Numbered from the stretch's first letter, positions 1 to 9,801 are shown. The stretch: 64,000 nucleotides of DNA from Vreelandella subterranea (GCF_900111305.1 NZ_FOGS01000002.1:62001-126000); one strand, 5' to 3'. Notes: generated by a model from the sequence alone, not told the origin. Numbers and translations: made by a program.

Positions 1-1987
1 CGTAGGTGTCGATAATCTTTTCAGGACCAATTTCATAGGCGTCCTGGAAGTAATCGAAATTGGCTTCGTTGAGGAACGGTGCCGGGTAGTAAACCCGCCC
101 CAGCTTGCCTTCCTTGCGGATCTCGATCTTGGCCGCGACCGGGTGAATACTGGACGTCGAGTGATTGATGTAGGAAATCGACCCCGTCGGAGGAACGGCC
201 TGCAGGTTGCGGTTATATAGCCCGTGCGCCATGACGCTGGCTTTCAGTTCCTGCCAGTCCTGCTGGGTGGGCAAGGCAATACCGCTGCGCTCAAACAGTC
301 CACGCACTTTTTCGGTACGCGGTTCCCAGGCCTGGTCGGTGTACTGGTCGAAGAATTCACCCGACGCGTAGGTAGAGTCGGCAAAGCCCGCAAAGGTGTC
401 ACCGTGCTCGATAGCCAGCCGGTTTGACGCCCGCAGCGCGTGATAGGCGATGCAATAGAAATACAGATTGGTAAAGTCCAGGCCTTCATCGGAACCGTAA
501 TAGATATGCTCACGGGCCAGGAAACCGTGCAGGTTCATCTGCCCAAGACCGATCGCCCGGGACTTGGCATTACCTTCCGCAATGGAGGGCACGCTGCTCA
601 GGTTGCTCATTTCCGATACCGCGGTCAGCCCGCGAATGGCCACGTCGACGCTGGTGCCAATGTCGCCCGAGTCCATCACCTTGGCGATGTTCATGGACCC
701 CAGGTTGCAGGAGATATCCTGGCCGATATGCCGATAGCCCAGGTCTTCGTCGTAATCCGTCGGCGTGTTCACCTGAAGGATTTCCGAGCACAGGTTGCTC
801 ATGTTGATCCGGCCCGCGATGGGGTTGGCGCGGTTCACCGTATCTTCGAACATGATGTACGGATAGCCGGACTCGAACTGCAGCTCGGCCAGGGTCTGGA
901 AGAAGGCACGCGCGTTGATTTTCTGCTTGCGGATACGCGCGTCTGCCACCATCTCATGGTACTTCTCGGTTACGCTGATATCGCCAAACGGTACGCCGTA
1001 GACCCGCTCGACGTCATAGGGCGAGAACAGGTACATGTCCTCGTTGCGCTTGGCGAGCTCGAAGGTGATATCGGGAATCGTCACCCCCAACGAGAGCGTT
1101 TTAATGCGGATTTTTTCATCGGCATTTTCGCGCTTGGTATCCAGGAAGCGCAGGATATCCGGATGGTGAGCGTTCAGGTAAACGGCACCGGCACCCTGGC
1201 GCGCGCCGAGCTGGTTAGCGTAGGAAAACGCATCCTCGAGCAGCTTCATGATCGGGATGATGCCCGACGACTGGTTCTCTATGCGCTTGATGGGCGCGCC
1301 CGACTCGCGAATATTGCTGAGCAGGAAGGCAACGCCGCCGCCCCGCTTGGACAGCTGGAGCGCTGAGTTGATCGAGCGGCCGATCGATTCCATGTTGTCT
1401 TCGATACGCAACAAAAAGCACGACACCAGTTCACCGCGCTGCTGCTTGCCGCAGTTCAGGAAGGTGGGGGTGGCCGGCTGGAAACGGCCGCTGATGATTT
1501 CATCGACCAGCGACTTGGCCAGGGTTTCATCGCCACGTGCCAGGGCAAGCGCCACCATGCAAACGCGGTCTTCGTAGCGTTCGAGGTAACGCTTGCCATC
1601 AAAGGTCTTGAGCGTGTAGCTGGTGTAATACTTGAAGGCGCCAAGAAAGCTCGGGAAGCGGAATTTGTAGGCATACGCCTGCTCGAACAGCGCCTTCACG
1701 AAAGAAAAGTCATACTGGGCCAGCGTGTCCGCTTCGTAGTACTGCTCCTCGACCAGGTAATCGAGCTTCTCTTCGAGGGAGTGGAAAAACACGGTGTTCT
1801 GATTGACGTGCTGCAGGAAGTACTGACGTGCGGCTTCGCGGTCTTTATCCAGCTGCAGCTCACCGTTGGCACCGTAAAGATTCAGCATGGCGTTCAGCGC
1901 ATGGTAATCCATGGTGCGACCGTCGCTTGCCGCCGCAGGCCGTTGCGTTTCAGTGACATTTCTCGAGGCTAGGGTTGTCGTTTCCAA
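1..1987 (-). CDS. nrdE: Class Ib ribonucleotide reductase large subunit NrdE (3' end outside window)
   Basis: Catalytic subunit that reduces ribonucleoside diphosphates to deoxy forms, working with NrdF (beyond the left edge), NrdI and NrdH. About 662 codons are present and the last 50 or so residues are cut off. The active-site segment NMSNLCSEI is seen at about residue 396-404, and the N-terminal [11 protein letters not shown] block is typical of the family. The first ATG (1912) starts right at that block. The frame is open further upstream to a TTG at 1985-1987, giving [14 protein letters not shown], which resembles the E. coli NrdE start (MATTT...). A GGAG lies about 10 nt before this TTG, so I prefer it. 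It overlaps the end of nrdI by 19 nt, implying translational coupling. Identity is very sure; the start is fairly sure. Confidence 0.95.
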   Translation of the reverse strand, partial: METTTLASRNVTETQRPAAASDGRTMDYHALNAMLNLYGANGELQLDKDREAARQYFLQHVNQNTVFFHSLEEKLDYLVEEQYYEADTLAQYDFSFVKALFEQAYAYKFRFPSFLGAFKYYTSYTLKTFDGKRYLERYEDRVCMVALALARGDETLAKSLVDEIISGRFQPATPTFLNCGKQQRGELVSCFLLRIEDNMESIGRSINSALQLSKRGGGVAFLLSNIRESGAPIKRIENQSSGIIPIMKLLEDAFSYANQLGARQGAGAVYLNAHHPDILRFLDTKRENADEKIRIKTLSLGVTIPDITFELAKRNEDMYLFSPYDVERVYGVPFGDISVTEKYHEMVADARIRKQKINARAFFQTLAELQFESGYPYIMFEDTVNRANPIAGRINMSNLCSEILQVNTPTDYDEDLGYRHIGQDISCNLGSMNIAKVMDSGDIGTSVDVAIRGLTAVSEMSNLSSVPSIAEGNAKSRAIGLGQMNLHGFLAREHIYYGSDEGLDFTNLYFYCIAYHALRASNRLAIEHGDTFAGFADSTYASGEFFDQYTDQAWEPRTEKVRGLFERSGIALPTQQDWQELKASVMAHGLYNRNLQAVPPTGSISYINHSTSSIHPVAAKIEIRKEGKLGRVYYPAPFLNEANFDYFQDAYEIGPEKIIDTY

Positions 1988-2403
1988 AACTCTTCTACTC
2001 CTTCACGGACCTTGGCGACGTCTTCGTCAGTGCCAAACAGTTCGAATCGATAAAGCAACGGCACCTGACATTTTTCCGCAATGATGCGGCCCGCCAGGCC
2101 ATACGCGTCGCCAAAGTTGGTATTACCCGCGGCAATCACCCCACGTATCAGGTGGCGATTATGTTCGTCATTCAGAAACCGGATCACTTGGCCCGGCACC
2201 GCCCCCTTGGCCTGACCGCCACCGTAGGTGGGCGTTACCAGAATGTAAGGCTGATCCACCTGGGGGACCGGCGCTTGCCGACTGAGCGGCAAGCGCTGGG
2301 CAGCCAAACCTGTCTTTTCAATAAAACGGTGGGTATTGCCCGATTTGGTGGAAAAATACACCAGATTGCCGACCATGGAGGGCGTGCGTCCATCTGTCAG
2401 CAT
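1969..2403 (-). CDS. nrdI: NrdI flavodoxin-like activator of class Ib ribonucleotide reductase
   Basis: Small FMN protein that supplies the oxidant used to build the dimanganese-tyrosyl radical cofactor of NrdF. The [11 protein letters not shown] loop near the start is the flavin phosphate-binding region. PTYGGG and [15 protein letters not shown] are family blocks around FMN, and the C-terminal RFELFGT stretch matches E. coli NrdI. The start at 2403 is 8 nt after the nrdH stop. An alternative ATG at 2376 (MVGNLVYFS) fits the E. coli N-terminus better, but neither has a clear ribosome binding site. It sits between nrdH and nrdE in one operon. The open frame extends upstream over nrdH, but that part is an overlap, not protein. 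Confidence 0.93.
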   Translation of the reverse strand: MLTDGRTPSMVGNLVYFSTKSGNTHRFIEKTGLAAQRLPLSRQAPVPQVDQPYILVTPTYGGGQAKGAVPGQVIRFLNDEHNRHLIRGVIAAGNTNFGDAYGLAGRIIAEKCQVPLLYRFELFGTDEDVAKVREGVEEFWKRQP

Positions 2404-2410
2404 GGGTAAC

Positions 2411-2632
2411 TTACGCCAGGGCTTGGATGCGGTCTGGACGGAAGCCTGACCAGTGGTCTTCACCGGCAACGACGACCGGCAACTGACGATAACCCAGCGC
2501 TTCGACTTCTTCCTGGGCACCCGATTCGGCGGTGATATCGATCACGGTATAAGGAAGCCCCTGCTTGTCCAGCGCGCGATAGGTAGCGGTGCATTGCACA
2601 CAGGCTGGCTTGCTATAAATTTGAATTTCCAT
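2411..2632 (-). CDS. nrdH: NrdH glutaredoxin-like electron donor
   Basis: NrdH-redoxin, the dithiol donor for NrdE. It is 73 residues long, with the redox motif CVQC at residues 11-14 after the opening strand MEIQIYSKP. The C-terminal WSGFRPDRI stretch matches the NrdH signature that distinguishes it from ordinary glutaredoxins. I chose the ATG at 2632 because an AAGGG lies about 8 nt upstream. ATGs at 2638, 2650 and 2674 are in frame but have poor spacing. It is the first gene of nrdH-nrdI-nrdE(-nrdF), with a candidate NrdR site upstream. Confidence 0.93.
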   Translation of the reverse strand: MEIQIYSKPACVQCTATYRALDKQGLPYTVIDITAESGAQEEVEALGYRQLPVVVAGEDHWSGFRPDRIQALA

Positions 2633-2710
2633 GGTCATTTCCCTTTTCATAGCGGCATTTTTCGGGTAGGGCATATCTTGTGCCCGCCCTCTCTAGAAGC
2701 TACAACGCAT

Positions 2711-2753
2711 ACTATATATAGACCATCTGAAAATCAATTCAAGCATATGTGGT
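2711..2753 (-). promoter_or_regulatory. Candidate pair of NrdR boxes upstream of nrdH
   Basis: The palindrome CTATATATAG (2712-2721), read toward nrdH as CTATATATAGT, fits every position of the published NrdR core CwAtATaTwGt. A weaker copy centred on CATATG (2744-2749) lies 30 bp away centre to centre, close to the roughly three-turn spacing of known box pairs. NrdR represses ribonucleotide reductase operons. The first box is convincing and the second is loose. A promoter is expected here, but I do not see clear -35/-10 elements. Confidence 0.5.
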
Positions 2754-2806
2754 ATTTTTCATCCACAGGATATTGACAGCTATTGCCCAATACTATTCAC
2801 GACAGC

Positions 2807-2840
2807 AAAAAAAACCGCCCCCGATTAAGGAGGCGGTTTT
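2807..2840 (-). terminator. Rho-independent terminator after sodA
   Basis: AAAACCGCC (2811-2819) pairs with GGCGGTTTT (2832-2840). Read on the minus strand, the stem is followed by a run of eight U from the A-run at 2807-2814. It separates sodA from the nrd operon. A second perfect hairpin, GACGCCAT/ATGGCGTC with loop CAG (2847-2865), lies between the sodA stop and this terminator. Confidence 0.85.
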
Positions 2841-2885
2841 CAAGTAGACGCCATCAGATGGCGTCATACGTAGCGCGACTAGGTG

Positions 2886-3497
2886 TTAAGCGATGGCCGC
2901 TTGGTAACGACGCTCTACGTCTTCCCAGTTCACTACGTTGAAGAAAGCGGCGACATAGTCAGGACGCTTGTTCTGGTACTTGAGGTAGTACGCATGCTCC
3001 CAGACATCCAGACCCAGCACCGGCGTATTGCCGTGCATTAGAGGGCTACCCTGGTTCAGCGTGTTTTCAACGACCAGTTTTTTCTCGGGCGTCACGGATA
3101 GCCAGGCCCAGCCACTACCAAAGCGACCAAGTGCTGCTTTCTTGAACGCTTCCTGGAAGGCTTCAAAACCGCCCAGCTCAGCATCAATCGCCTTGGCTAC
3201 GCTGCCTTGCGGCTGGCCACCACCATTGGGCGACATCATTTGCCAGAACATGGAGTGGTTGGCATGGCCGCCGCCGTTATTGATCACGGGCTGACGCTTG
3301 TCTTCCGGAACACGGTCCAAATTGGAGATCAGTTCTTCAACCGGCACGTCTTCGAGACCTGTGCCTTCCAGCGCGGCATTCAGGTTGGTGACATAGGTGT
3401 TGTGGTGACGAGAATGGTGGATCTCCATGGTCATCGCATCAATGTGCGGTTCTAGCGCATCGTACGCGTAGGGTAACTCTGGAAGTGTATGTGCCAT
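2886..3497 (-). CDS. sodA: Superoxide dismutase, manganese type
   Basis: Converts superoxide to oxygen and hydrogen peroxide in the cytoplasm. It is 203 residues long, closely like E. coli SodA from [18 protein letters not shown] onward. Metal ligands are His27 (EIHHSRHH), the second His of [10 protein letters not shown] (about 82), and Asp and His of [12 protein letters not shown] (about 167 and 171). The GGHANHS context and the Gln of NQGSPLM are the manganese-type pattern; iron-type enzymes carry the outer-sphere Gln near AAQ.WNH instead. Start at 3497 rather than 3506: AGGAG lies 9 nt before the MAH start but touches the earlier ATG. Single-gene unit with terminators on both sides. Confidence 0.95.
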   Translation of the reverse strand: MAHTLPELPYAYDALEPHIDAMTMEIHHSRHHNTYVTNLNAALEGTGLEDVPVEELISNLDRVPEDKRQPVINNGGGHANHSMFWQMMSPNGGGQPQGSVAKAIDAELGGFEAFQEAFKKAALGRFGSGWAWLSVTPEKKLVVENTLNQGSPLMHGNTPVLGLDVWEHAYYLKYQNKRPDYVAAFFNVVNWEDVERRYQAAIA

Positions 3498-3660
3498 ATT
3501 GATCATCTCCTTTCAGTGGCTTTCTTTGCGTTCAGCAATATCCGGTTTCAATAACTAGGTGCGGTCACCTCATTGCTTTTTCAACCGCAAGGGGCTGATT
3601 TCGCTTTTGCCCCAGTATTTTAGTCAACTAACGGCAGTTTATCTAACCCAGCTCATATAA

Positions 3661-3690
3661 AAAAGCCGACTTCACACGAAGTCGGCTTTT
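3661..3690 (-). terminator. Rho-independent terminator after etfA
   Basis: AAAAGCCGACTTC (3661-3673) and GAAGTCGGCTTTT (3678-3690) form a perfect 13-bp stem with loop ACAC. On the minus strand it is followed by a U-run. It ends the etfBA transcript. T residues on the other side could also let it work in the opposite direction. Confidence 0.9.
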
Positions 3691-3710
3691 AATCTCACGA
3701 TTTCAACTGG

Positions 3711-4637
3711 TTACAGCTTACTTTCCAGCTCCGGGAGGATCTCGAACAGATCGCCCACAAGGCCATAATCGGCAACCTGAAAGATCGGCGCTTCGTCGTC
3801 CTTGTTGATCGCGACGATCACCTTGGAGTCCTTCATGCCGGCCAGGTGCTGTATGGCGCCGGAAATCCCCACCGCGATATACAGCTCCGGGGCCACGATC
3901 TTGCCGGTCTGGCCGACCTGCATATCGTTGGGCACGAAGCCTGCGTCTACCGCGGCGCGGGAAGCCCCAATCGCCGCCCCCAGCTTGTCGGCAATGCCGT
4001 CGAGCAGCTTGAAGTTTTCGCCGTTGCCCATGCCGCGGCCGCCGGAAATCACCACCTTGGCGCCGCCAAGCTCCGGGCGGTCCGACTCGGCAAGCTCCTG
4101 CTTGACGAAACTGGACTGGGCATTGTCGACCACGGTATCAACGGCTTCGATGGTGGCGCTGCCGCCATCACCCACGGCATCAAAGCCGGTGGTACGCACG
4201 GTGATGACTTTCAGCGCGTCGTCGCTCTTGACGGTCGCGATGGCGTTACCCGCGTAAATCGGGCGTTTGAAGGTGTCAGCGCTATCCACGGCAAGCACAT
4301 CGGAAAGCTGGCTGACGTCTTTCAAGGCCGCCAGACGCGGTAGCACGTTTTTGCCGGTGGTGGAGGCGCTGGCCAGTACGTGGGTATAGCCATCGGCCAG
4401 TTCGACCAGCAGTGCGCCCATGGGCTCGGCGAGCTGGTGGGCGTAAACGGCGTTATCCGCAACGCGCACTTTACTCACGCCGTCAAGCTTGGCCGCCGCC
4501 TCGGCCGCGGCCTGAACGCCTTCACCGGCGACAAGAACGTCGATATCGCCACCAATGGCTTTAGCCGCCGCCACGACGTGGGCCGTGGCGCCCGCCAGCT
4601 GGCCTTCATGAAGGTCGGCAAGTACCAAAATGCTCAT
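3711..4637 (-). CDS. etfA: Electron transfer flavoprotein alpha subunit
   Basis: FAD-binding subunit of the soluble heterodimer that takes electrons from acyl-CoA and related dehydrogenases to ETF-ubiquinone oxidoreductase. It is 308 residues. The N-terminal domain begins [12 protein letters not shown]. The C-terminal FAD domain holds [38 protein letters not shown] and [12 protein letters not shown], the standard signature. The start at 4637 has AGGAG 8 nt upstream; the frame extends six codons further without a ribosome site. It follows etfB by 70 nt in one operon and ends at a strong terminator. Confidence 0.96.
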   Translation of the reverse strand: MSILVLADLHEGQLAGATAHVVAAAKAIGGDIDVLVAGEGVQAAAEAAAKLDGVSKVRVADNAVYAHQLAEPMGALLVELADGYTHVLASASTTGKNVLPRLAALKDVSQLSDVLAVDSADTFKRPIYAGNAIATVKSDDALKVITVRTTGFDAVGDGGSATIEAVDTVVDNAQSSFVKQELAESDRPELGGAKVVISGGRGMGNGENFKLLDGIADKLGAAIGASRAAVDAGFVPNDMQVGQTGKIVAPELYIAVGISGAIQHLAGMKDSKVIVAINKDDEAPIFQVADYGLVGDLFEILPELESKL

Positions 4638-4707
4638 AAAATCAGCTCCTTTCAAAGCGCTTGTCTCGAAGAACTCGTCTCAAAGTACGGGTTGTAAAGA
4701 ACCGACC

Positions 4708-5457
4708 TTAAAGAACCTTGGCTTCGTTTTTCAGTTTGTCGATCAGCTCGTCTACCGAGGCCACTTTGATACCGCCCTTGCGCTCCGCCGGGGATTCGAC
4801 TTTCAAAAGGCTAACCTTGGACGCCACCTCGACACCCAGATCGGCGGGGGTCTTCACGTCCATGGGCTTTTTCTTGGCTTTCATGATATCCGGCAGCTTG
4901 GCGTAGCGCGGCTCGTTGAGGCGCAGGTCGGTGGTGACGATCGCCGGCAGCGTCAAGGCAACCGTCTGCAGGCCGCCATCGATTTCCCGGGTCACGTGAA
5001 CCTTGTCGCCATCGACGGTCACCTCTGACGCAAAGGTGCCCTGGGGCAGGTTGGTCAAGGCGGCAAGCATCTGGCCGGTCTGGTTATTGTCGGTGTCGAT
5101 GGCCTGCTTGCCGAGAATCACCATGCCCGGTTGCTCTTCATCGACCACCTTGGCCAGCAGCTTGGCCACAGCCAGTGATTCGGCGCGCTCGTCAGTTTCG
5201 ATATGAATGGCGCGATCCGCCCCCAGCGCCAGCGCGGTGCGCAGCTGTTCCTGGGCGGCCTTGGGGCCCACCGTCACGGCGACCACTTCCGTCGCAACGC
5301 CCTTCTCTTTCAGACGCACGGCCTCTTCCACGGCAATTTCGCAGAAGGGGTTCATGGCCATTTTGACGTTGGTAAGGTCGACGTCAGAATGGTCCGCTTT
5401 GACACGAATTTTGACGTTGTAGTCGATGACGCGTTTCACCGCGACAAGTACTTTCAT
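4708..5457 (-). CDS. etfB: Electron transfer flavoprotein beta subunit
   Basis: AMP-binding partner of EtfA. It is 249 residues, the usual length. [14 protein letters not shown] at the start, [11 protein letters not shown] and [22 protein letters not shown] are the recognised beta-subunit blocks, the last being the region that docks dehydrogenases. First gene of the etfB-etfA operon, transcribed away from the oxidoreductase gene at 5884. Its promoter should lie in the shared 426-bp control region. No second etf paralogue is seen in the window, so this is likely the general ETF of fatty-acid and amino-acid oxidation. Confidence 0.96.
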   Translation of the reverse strand: MKVLVAVKRVIDYNVKIRVKADHSDVDLTNVKMAMNPFCEIAVEEAVRLKEKGVATEVVAVTVGPKAAQEQLRTALALGADRAIHIETDERAESLAVAKLLAKVVDEEQPGMVILGKQAIDTDNNQTGQMLAALTNLPQGTFASEVTVDGDKVHVTREIDGGLQTVALTLPAIVTTDLRLNEPRYAKLPDIMKAKKKPMDVKTPADLGVEVASKVSLLKVESPAERKGGIKVASVDELIDKLKNEAKVL

Positions 5458-5883
5458 AGGTTCCTCGCTTGGCTTGTGGTGAAGCCGTTAACCCTGGATG
5501 GCACCCACCTGGCAGGCACCTTGAGAAGCTTCGGATATCACATTGCGGCCCGGAAAGGCTGGCCGCATCAAATTCATTCGAGCGTTTGATAGGCGTGCAA
5601 ATAAAAAACCTTTTTAATTTGCCATAGCCTACCTGCCTGCAACAATAGGCGTTGCTTACGGCCTTGGTCGAATCCCCATCACTGAATGGGCCGCCCTTCA
5701 TCGTCGCTAAATGTGAAATCGCCATTTAGCATCGTAGGCGTGACCTTACACAGGTATTATGCCTATTATGAAGGATAACCAGAAGCAAACGACCGTTTAA
5801 AATTAAGGCCATGTTTTTATAAGCTAGTTCCCAATCGCTAGTCATTGTAAACAATGGCCCTTATGAGAGTAAGGAGACACCAG
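5458..5883. promoter_or_regulatory. Divergent control region etfB / ETF-QO with a PsrA-like operator
   Basis: This gene-free stretch separates two functionally linked, divergent units. At 5786-5799 the sequence CAAACGACCGTTTA contains the perfect palindrome AAACG-AC-CGTTT. It fits the PsrA pattern (C/G)AAAC-N2-4-GTTT(G/C) except for the last base. PsrA is the TetR-type fatty-acid-responsive repressor that in Pseudomonas lies near these same etf genes. A weaker half site (CAAAC on the minus strand, 5584-5588) lies upstream of etfB. The part nearest etfB is moderately AT-rich. I see no small gene here. Confidence 0.45.
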
Positions 5884-7548
5884 GTGGATAACGTTGAACG
5901 CGATGTGATGGACTTTGACGTGGTCATCGTCGGGGCTGGCCCATCAGGACTGGCGGCGGCTTGCCGCCTGATGCAGCAGGCCAGCGACGCGGAGCAGGAA
6001 CTGACCGTCTGCGTGGTTGAAAAAGGCTCGGAAGTCGGCGCGCATATTCTGTCCGGTGCCGTGTTTGAACCCCGCGCCCTCAATGAGCTGTTTCCCGACT
6101 GGCAAGAGCGCGGCGCGCCCCTCAACACGCCCGCCATCCGCGATGATGTTTACCTGCTGAAAGATGCTGACAAGGCGCAGAAACTGCCCAACGCGCTGGT
6201 GCCCAAGAGCATGCATAATACCGGCGGCGACCTTACCCGCTACGTGATCAGCGCGGGCAACCTGTGCCGCTGGCTGGCGGAACAGGCAGAGGCCCTGGGC
6301 GTGGAGATATTCCCGGGCTTTGCCGCCCAGGAAGCCATCGTTGAAGACGGTGCGGTACGCGGCATCCTCATCGGTGACATGGGCGTGGCCGCCGACGGCT
6401 CGCCAAAAGATAGCCACATGCCCGGCATGGAACTGCGGGCAAAATACACCCTGTTTGCCGAAGGCGCCCGCGGCCATATTGGCAAACGCTTGATCGAGGA
6501 CTTTTCCCTCGACGCCGGACGCGACCCACAGCACTACGGTATCGGCCTGAAGGAGCTTTGGGACGTGCCTGCCGACAAGCATGAACCGGGCGTCGTCCTG
6601 CACGGCTCCGGCTGGCCGCTGGGCAACAATGCGCATGGTGGCTGGTTCCTCTACCACGCTGAAAATCAGCAGGTAGTGGTCGGGCTGATCATGGACCTGA
6701 GCTACCAGAACCCCTGGCTGTCACCGTTCGACGAATTCCAGCGCATGAAGCACCACCCGGTACTCAGCCAATACCTGGAAGGCGGCAAACGCGTTGCCTA
6801 CGGCGCCCGGGCGATCACCAAAGGCGGCTTCAACTGTCTGCCTAAAATGACCTTCCCAGGTGGCCTGCTCATCGGCTGCGATGCGGGCACGCTCAACTTT
6901 GCCAAGATCAAGGGCCTGCACACCGCCATGAAATCGGGCATGGTGGCAGCCGAAAGCGTGTTTGAAGCGATCAAGAACGGCGACGAAGGCGCCCAGGAAC
7001 TGACGAGCTTCACCGACAAATGGGAAGCCAGCTGGGCCTATCAAGAGCTGAAAGAAAGCGCCAGCTTTGGCCCGGCCATTCATAAATACGGCACTGTCGG
7101 CGGCGGCGCGTATAATTTTGCCAATCAACTACTGGGCAACAAGCTCCCCAACCTTCACGACACGACCACCGATCACGGGGCTCTGAAACCCGCCGACGAG
7201 TGCGAGAAGATCGACTACCCCAAGCCCGATGGCAAGCTATCCTTCGACAAGCCATCGTCGGTGTTCCTGTCCAACACCAACCACGAAGAAAACCAGCCTT
7301 GCCACCTGCGCCTGGACGATCCAGACCTACCGATTCGCGACAACCTGCCCAAGTATGCCGAACCCGCCCAGCGCTACTGCCCGGTAGGTGTCTATGAAGT
7401 CGTCGAGGATGACGAAGGGAAGCCACGCTTCCAGATCAACTTCCAGAACTGCATCCACTGCAAGACCTGCGACATCAAGGATCCGGCTCAGAATATTACC
7501 TGGGTAGCGCCAGAAGGCGGCGGCGGCCCCAACTACCCGAACATGTAG
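5884..7548 (+). CDS. Electron transfer flavoprotein-ubiquinone oxidoreductase
   Basis: Membrane-associated FAD and 4Fe-4S enzyme that passes electrons from EtfAB to the quinone pool. It is 554 residues. The dinucleotide motif VIVGAGPSGLAAACRL is near the N-terminus, followed by GSEVGAHILSGAV. The C-terminal ferredoxin-like part has CPVGVYEV and CIHCKTCDIKDP, giving the four cluster cysteines. I chose the GTG at 5884 (DNVERDVMDFDVV): AAGGAG lies 7 nt upstream, and this gives the short leader seen in Pseudomonas. The frame also has an ATG at 5854 without a good site. Divergent from etfBA, completing the pathway. Confidence 0.96.
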   Translation: MDNVERDVMDFDVVIVGAGPSGLAAACRLMQQASDAEQELTVCVVEKGSEVGAHILSGAVFEPRALNELFPDWQERGAPLNTPAIRDDVYLLKDADKAQKLPNALVPKSMHNTGGDLTRYVISAGNLCRWLAEQAEALGVEIFPGFAAQEAIVEDGAVRGILIGDMGVAADGSPKDSHMPGMELRAKYTLFAEGARGHIGKRLIEDFSLDAGRDPQHYGIGLKELWDVPADKHEPGVVLHGSGWPLGNNAHGGWFLYHAENQQVVVGLIMDLSYQNPWLSPFDEFQRMKHHPVLSQYLEGGKRVAYGARAITKGGFNCLPKMTFPGGLLIGCDAGTLNFAKIKGLHTAMKSGMVAAESVFEAIKNGDEGAQELTSFTDKWEASWAYQELKESASFGPAIHKYGTVGGGAYNFANQLLGNKLPNLHDTTTDHGALKPADECEKIDYPKPDGKLSFDKPSSVFLSNTNHEENQPCHLRLDDPDLPIRDNLPKYAEPAQRYCPVGVYEVVEDDEGKPRFQINFQNCIHCKTCDIKDPAQNITWVAPEGGGGPNYPNM

Positions 7549-7584
7549 CGACTTCGCTGGCACACTACGCATGTCAATGAAGCT

Positions 7585-7610
7585 AAATGCCCCATCACTG
7601 GGGCATTTTC
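7585..7610 (+). terminator. Terminator between the ETF-QO gene and the helicase
   Basis: AAATGCCCC (7585-7593) and GGGGCATTT (7600-7608) form a 9-bp stem with loop ATCACT, followed by TTCTTT. It closes the ETF-QO transcript and lies 5 bp before the stop of the convergent helicase gene. Confidence 0.8.
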
Positions 7611-7614
7611 TTTA

Positions 7615-9801
7615 TCAGGCCAGCCGTTCGATGGGAGCCCGGCTGGCGATCAGCCGTCGCCGACCCGCCTGATCGAAGCGCACATCGATCACCGGGTCGC
7701 TTGGATTACCCTCTACGGTGGCGACTTCGCCTTCGCCGAACACCGCATGGTGCAACCGCTGGCCAGGATAGAACGCGCTTGCGGTGTAGGCCGCCTGCGG
7801 GGCTTGAACCTCGGGCGCTGCCAACTCGATGTCATCACGCCCTAGCTGGCTCAGGTAACGCCCCACGAGCGATGGCGACGTGACCCTCAGCGTCTGCGAC
7901 GGCGTGTTGTCGCCAGCCAGCCAGGCGGCGACCTGCATGCTGTCCTGCCAGGCGCTTTCGGTAATAAAACGACTGGGCCGATGCGCCCCGCCATCGTGAA
8001 GCACAAGCAGCCGTTCTTTCGAGCGCGTGATCGCGACATAAAACAGCCGCCGCTCCTCCTCCAGCCGGTCGTCAGTAAGCGGGTTGTCACGGCTGTAATA
8101 AGGAAAGTCTTCCTCGTTGACGCCTGCCACGGCGACGAAGGGCCACTCAAGCCCCTTGGCGCCGTGAACGGTGCTGATCAAAACCCCCGCTGCTTGATTC
8201 TCCACCGGGCGCTCCAACAGCTCGATAAACGCATCCGGGTCCGAAGCGCTTTGCGCCTGCTCGATCAAAACGTCCAGCAAGCGCACGTCTTCTTCGCCTT
8301 TATCGCGCCGGGCGGCAGCGCGTTTCAGGGTTTTCTCGGCCTCGATGGTATCCACGACGTGCTGCAGGAGCTTGGCGGGCGGCCATGCACTGAGCTGCGG
8401 CAGTTCGCACAGCAAGGTCCAGCGTTTTTTCAGCGTGCGCCGCTGGATGGGCTTTAAATCACTGATCACCGGGTCGTGATTTTCCGGCCATGCTTGACGG
8501 CTGGCGAGATTCTGAGCCAGCCGCTGCAGGCGCTCGCGGGCCACGAATGGCGTGGGCTGGGCCAGCAGCAAGGTGAGTTGTTCGGGGTCTTGCAGCAATG
8601 TCGGGCGACGGGAAAGTTTTAAATACCCGGCCAGCGCCTGAACCAGCGGCAGGCGAAACACAAAGCGGTCTTCGCGGGCCAGCCGAAAGGGGATGCCGGC
8701 CTGCAGAAGCGCCAGTTGAAACGGCACCGAAAGCGCCCAGCTGCGCACCAGGAGACTCACGTCGCTCAACACGCGGCCCTGCGCCTGCCAGTCGATCAAC
8801 GCATCCAGCAGCTGCCGACCGCCCTGCCCCACGGACAAGCGGGTATCCGGATTGTGGGGCGCGGCCAAACATAGCTGGTCCGGCCGACGCTGGTTGGCGG
8901 CAATCGCATGGTTGGCCGCCAGCGCCAGGGCATGGCCGTGGCGAAACGTGGTCGAGAGAGGGTAATCGGTCGCTTCGCCAAAGGTGGCGGTAAAGTTTTC
9001 CAGCATGGTATCCGGCCGCGCGCCGCGCCATTCGTAGATACACTGATTGGCGTCGCCGACCGCCATCACGGATGCCCGCTTCCCCGCCAGAACCGCCAGC
9101 AGGCGCTGCTGGGCCGCATTGATATCCTGATACTCATCGATGATCACGTGATCGAGAAAGCCCTCTACCCGGCTGCGTAAGGCGCCATCGGCTTCGAGGG
9201 CTTGCAGCGGACGATAAAGCAGATCCGCATAGGTCATCACGCCTTCACTACGCAACAGGCGCTCGGCCTCGTTAAAGGCGGCGGGGAAATAGTCCGTATC
9301 GGGGTCGTAATTGAGACGTTCAAAGAGGGCTTCGGGGGGCAGCATTTCGGCTTTGACCAGACCGCAAAAATGGGCCAGCGTCTCGAGTCGATCGCCTTCC
9401 AGCGCCGCATCGCGGCGCTCAACGGCATCGCTGAGCACATTCAGGCTGGCCTGGCGAAGCAAACGCTCGAGCTGCCATTCCGCCGACAACAGGCGACGCG
9501 GCGCCAGGACGCCCCAGCGGCACAGACTTTGCGTCAGCCGGTGACCCAGCGAGTGGAAAGTACGAACGTCAGGTAGCGCCTGGCCGGATGGCGCCATACT
9601 GGCCAGGCGACGCTGAAAATCTTCCCGGGCGGAGCGGTTAAACATCAGCACCAGAATGCGCTTGGGCGGTACACCGCGACTGAGCAAGTAATGAACCCGC
9701 GCGGCCATGGTGGTGGTTTTACCGGCACCGGCCACCGCAGCAACACGGGCATGGCCCTCATCGTGGTGAATGACGGCTTGCTGTTCAGCGGTTAGCTTCA
9801 C
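7615..9801 (-). CDS. UvrD/Rep-family superfamily 1 DNA helicase
   Basis: ATP-dependent 3'-5' DNA helicase, 728 residues. SF1A motifs appear in order: AGAGKTTT (Walker A, about residue 25), DEYQDIN (Walker B), GDANQCIYEWRGA (motif III), LSTTFRH (IV), STVHGAKGLEWP (V) and EERRLFYVAITRS (VI). The last ~50 residues (FYPGQRLHHAVFGEGEV) are a small beta-rich tail like the C-terminal Tudor-like part of UvrD/PcrA. It is probably a second, specialised UvrD-like enzyme rather than uvrD or rep itself, since neither location nor tail matches those closely. GTG start at 9801, overlapping the DUF1285 stop by 4 nt, so the two are likely co-translated. Confidence 0.9.
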   Translation of the reverse strand: MKLTAEQQAVIHHDEGHARVAAVAGAGKTTTMAARVHYLLSRGVPPKRILVLMFNRSAREDFQRRLASMAPSGQALPDVRTFHSLGHRLTQSLCRWGVLAPRRLLSAEWQLERLLRQASLNVLSDAVERRDAALEGDRLETLAHFCGLVKAEMLPPEALFERLNYDPDTDYFPAAFNEAERLLRSEGVMTYADLLYRPLQALEADGALRSRVEGFLDHVIIDEYQDINAAQQRLLAVLAGKRASVMAVGDANQCIYEWRGARPDTMLENFTATFGEATDYPLSTTFRHGHALALAANHAIAANQRRPDQLCLAAPHNPDTRLSVGQGGRQLLDALIDWQAQGRVLSDVSLLVRSWALSVPFQLALLQAGIPFRLAREDRFVFRLPLVQALAGYLKLSRRPTLLQDPEQLTLLLAQPTPFVARERLQRLAQNLASRQAWPENHDPVISDLKPIQRRTLKKRWTLLCELPQLSAWPPAKLLQHVVDTIEAEKTLKRAAARRDKGEEDVRLLDVLIEQAQSASDPDAFIELLERPVENQAAGVLISTVHGAKGLEWPFVAVAGVNEEDFPYYSRDNPLTDDRLEEERRLFYVAITRSKERLLVLHDGGAHRPSRFITESAWQDSMQVAAWLAGDNTPSQTLRVTSPSLVGRYLSQLGRDDIELAAPEVQAPQAAYTASAFYPGQRLHHAVFGEGEVATVEGNPSDPVIDVRFDQAGRRRLIASRAPIERLA

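Noticed and set aside
440-1366. A 308-codon open frame opposite nrdE
   Set aside because: nrdE reads through without break on the other strand with conserved active-site sequence; the plus-strand frame is a shadow.
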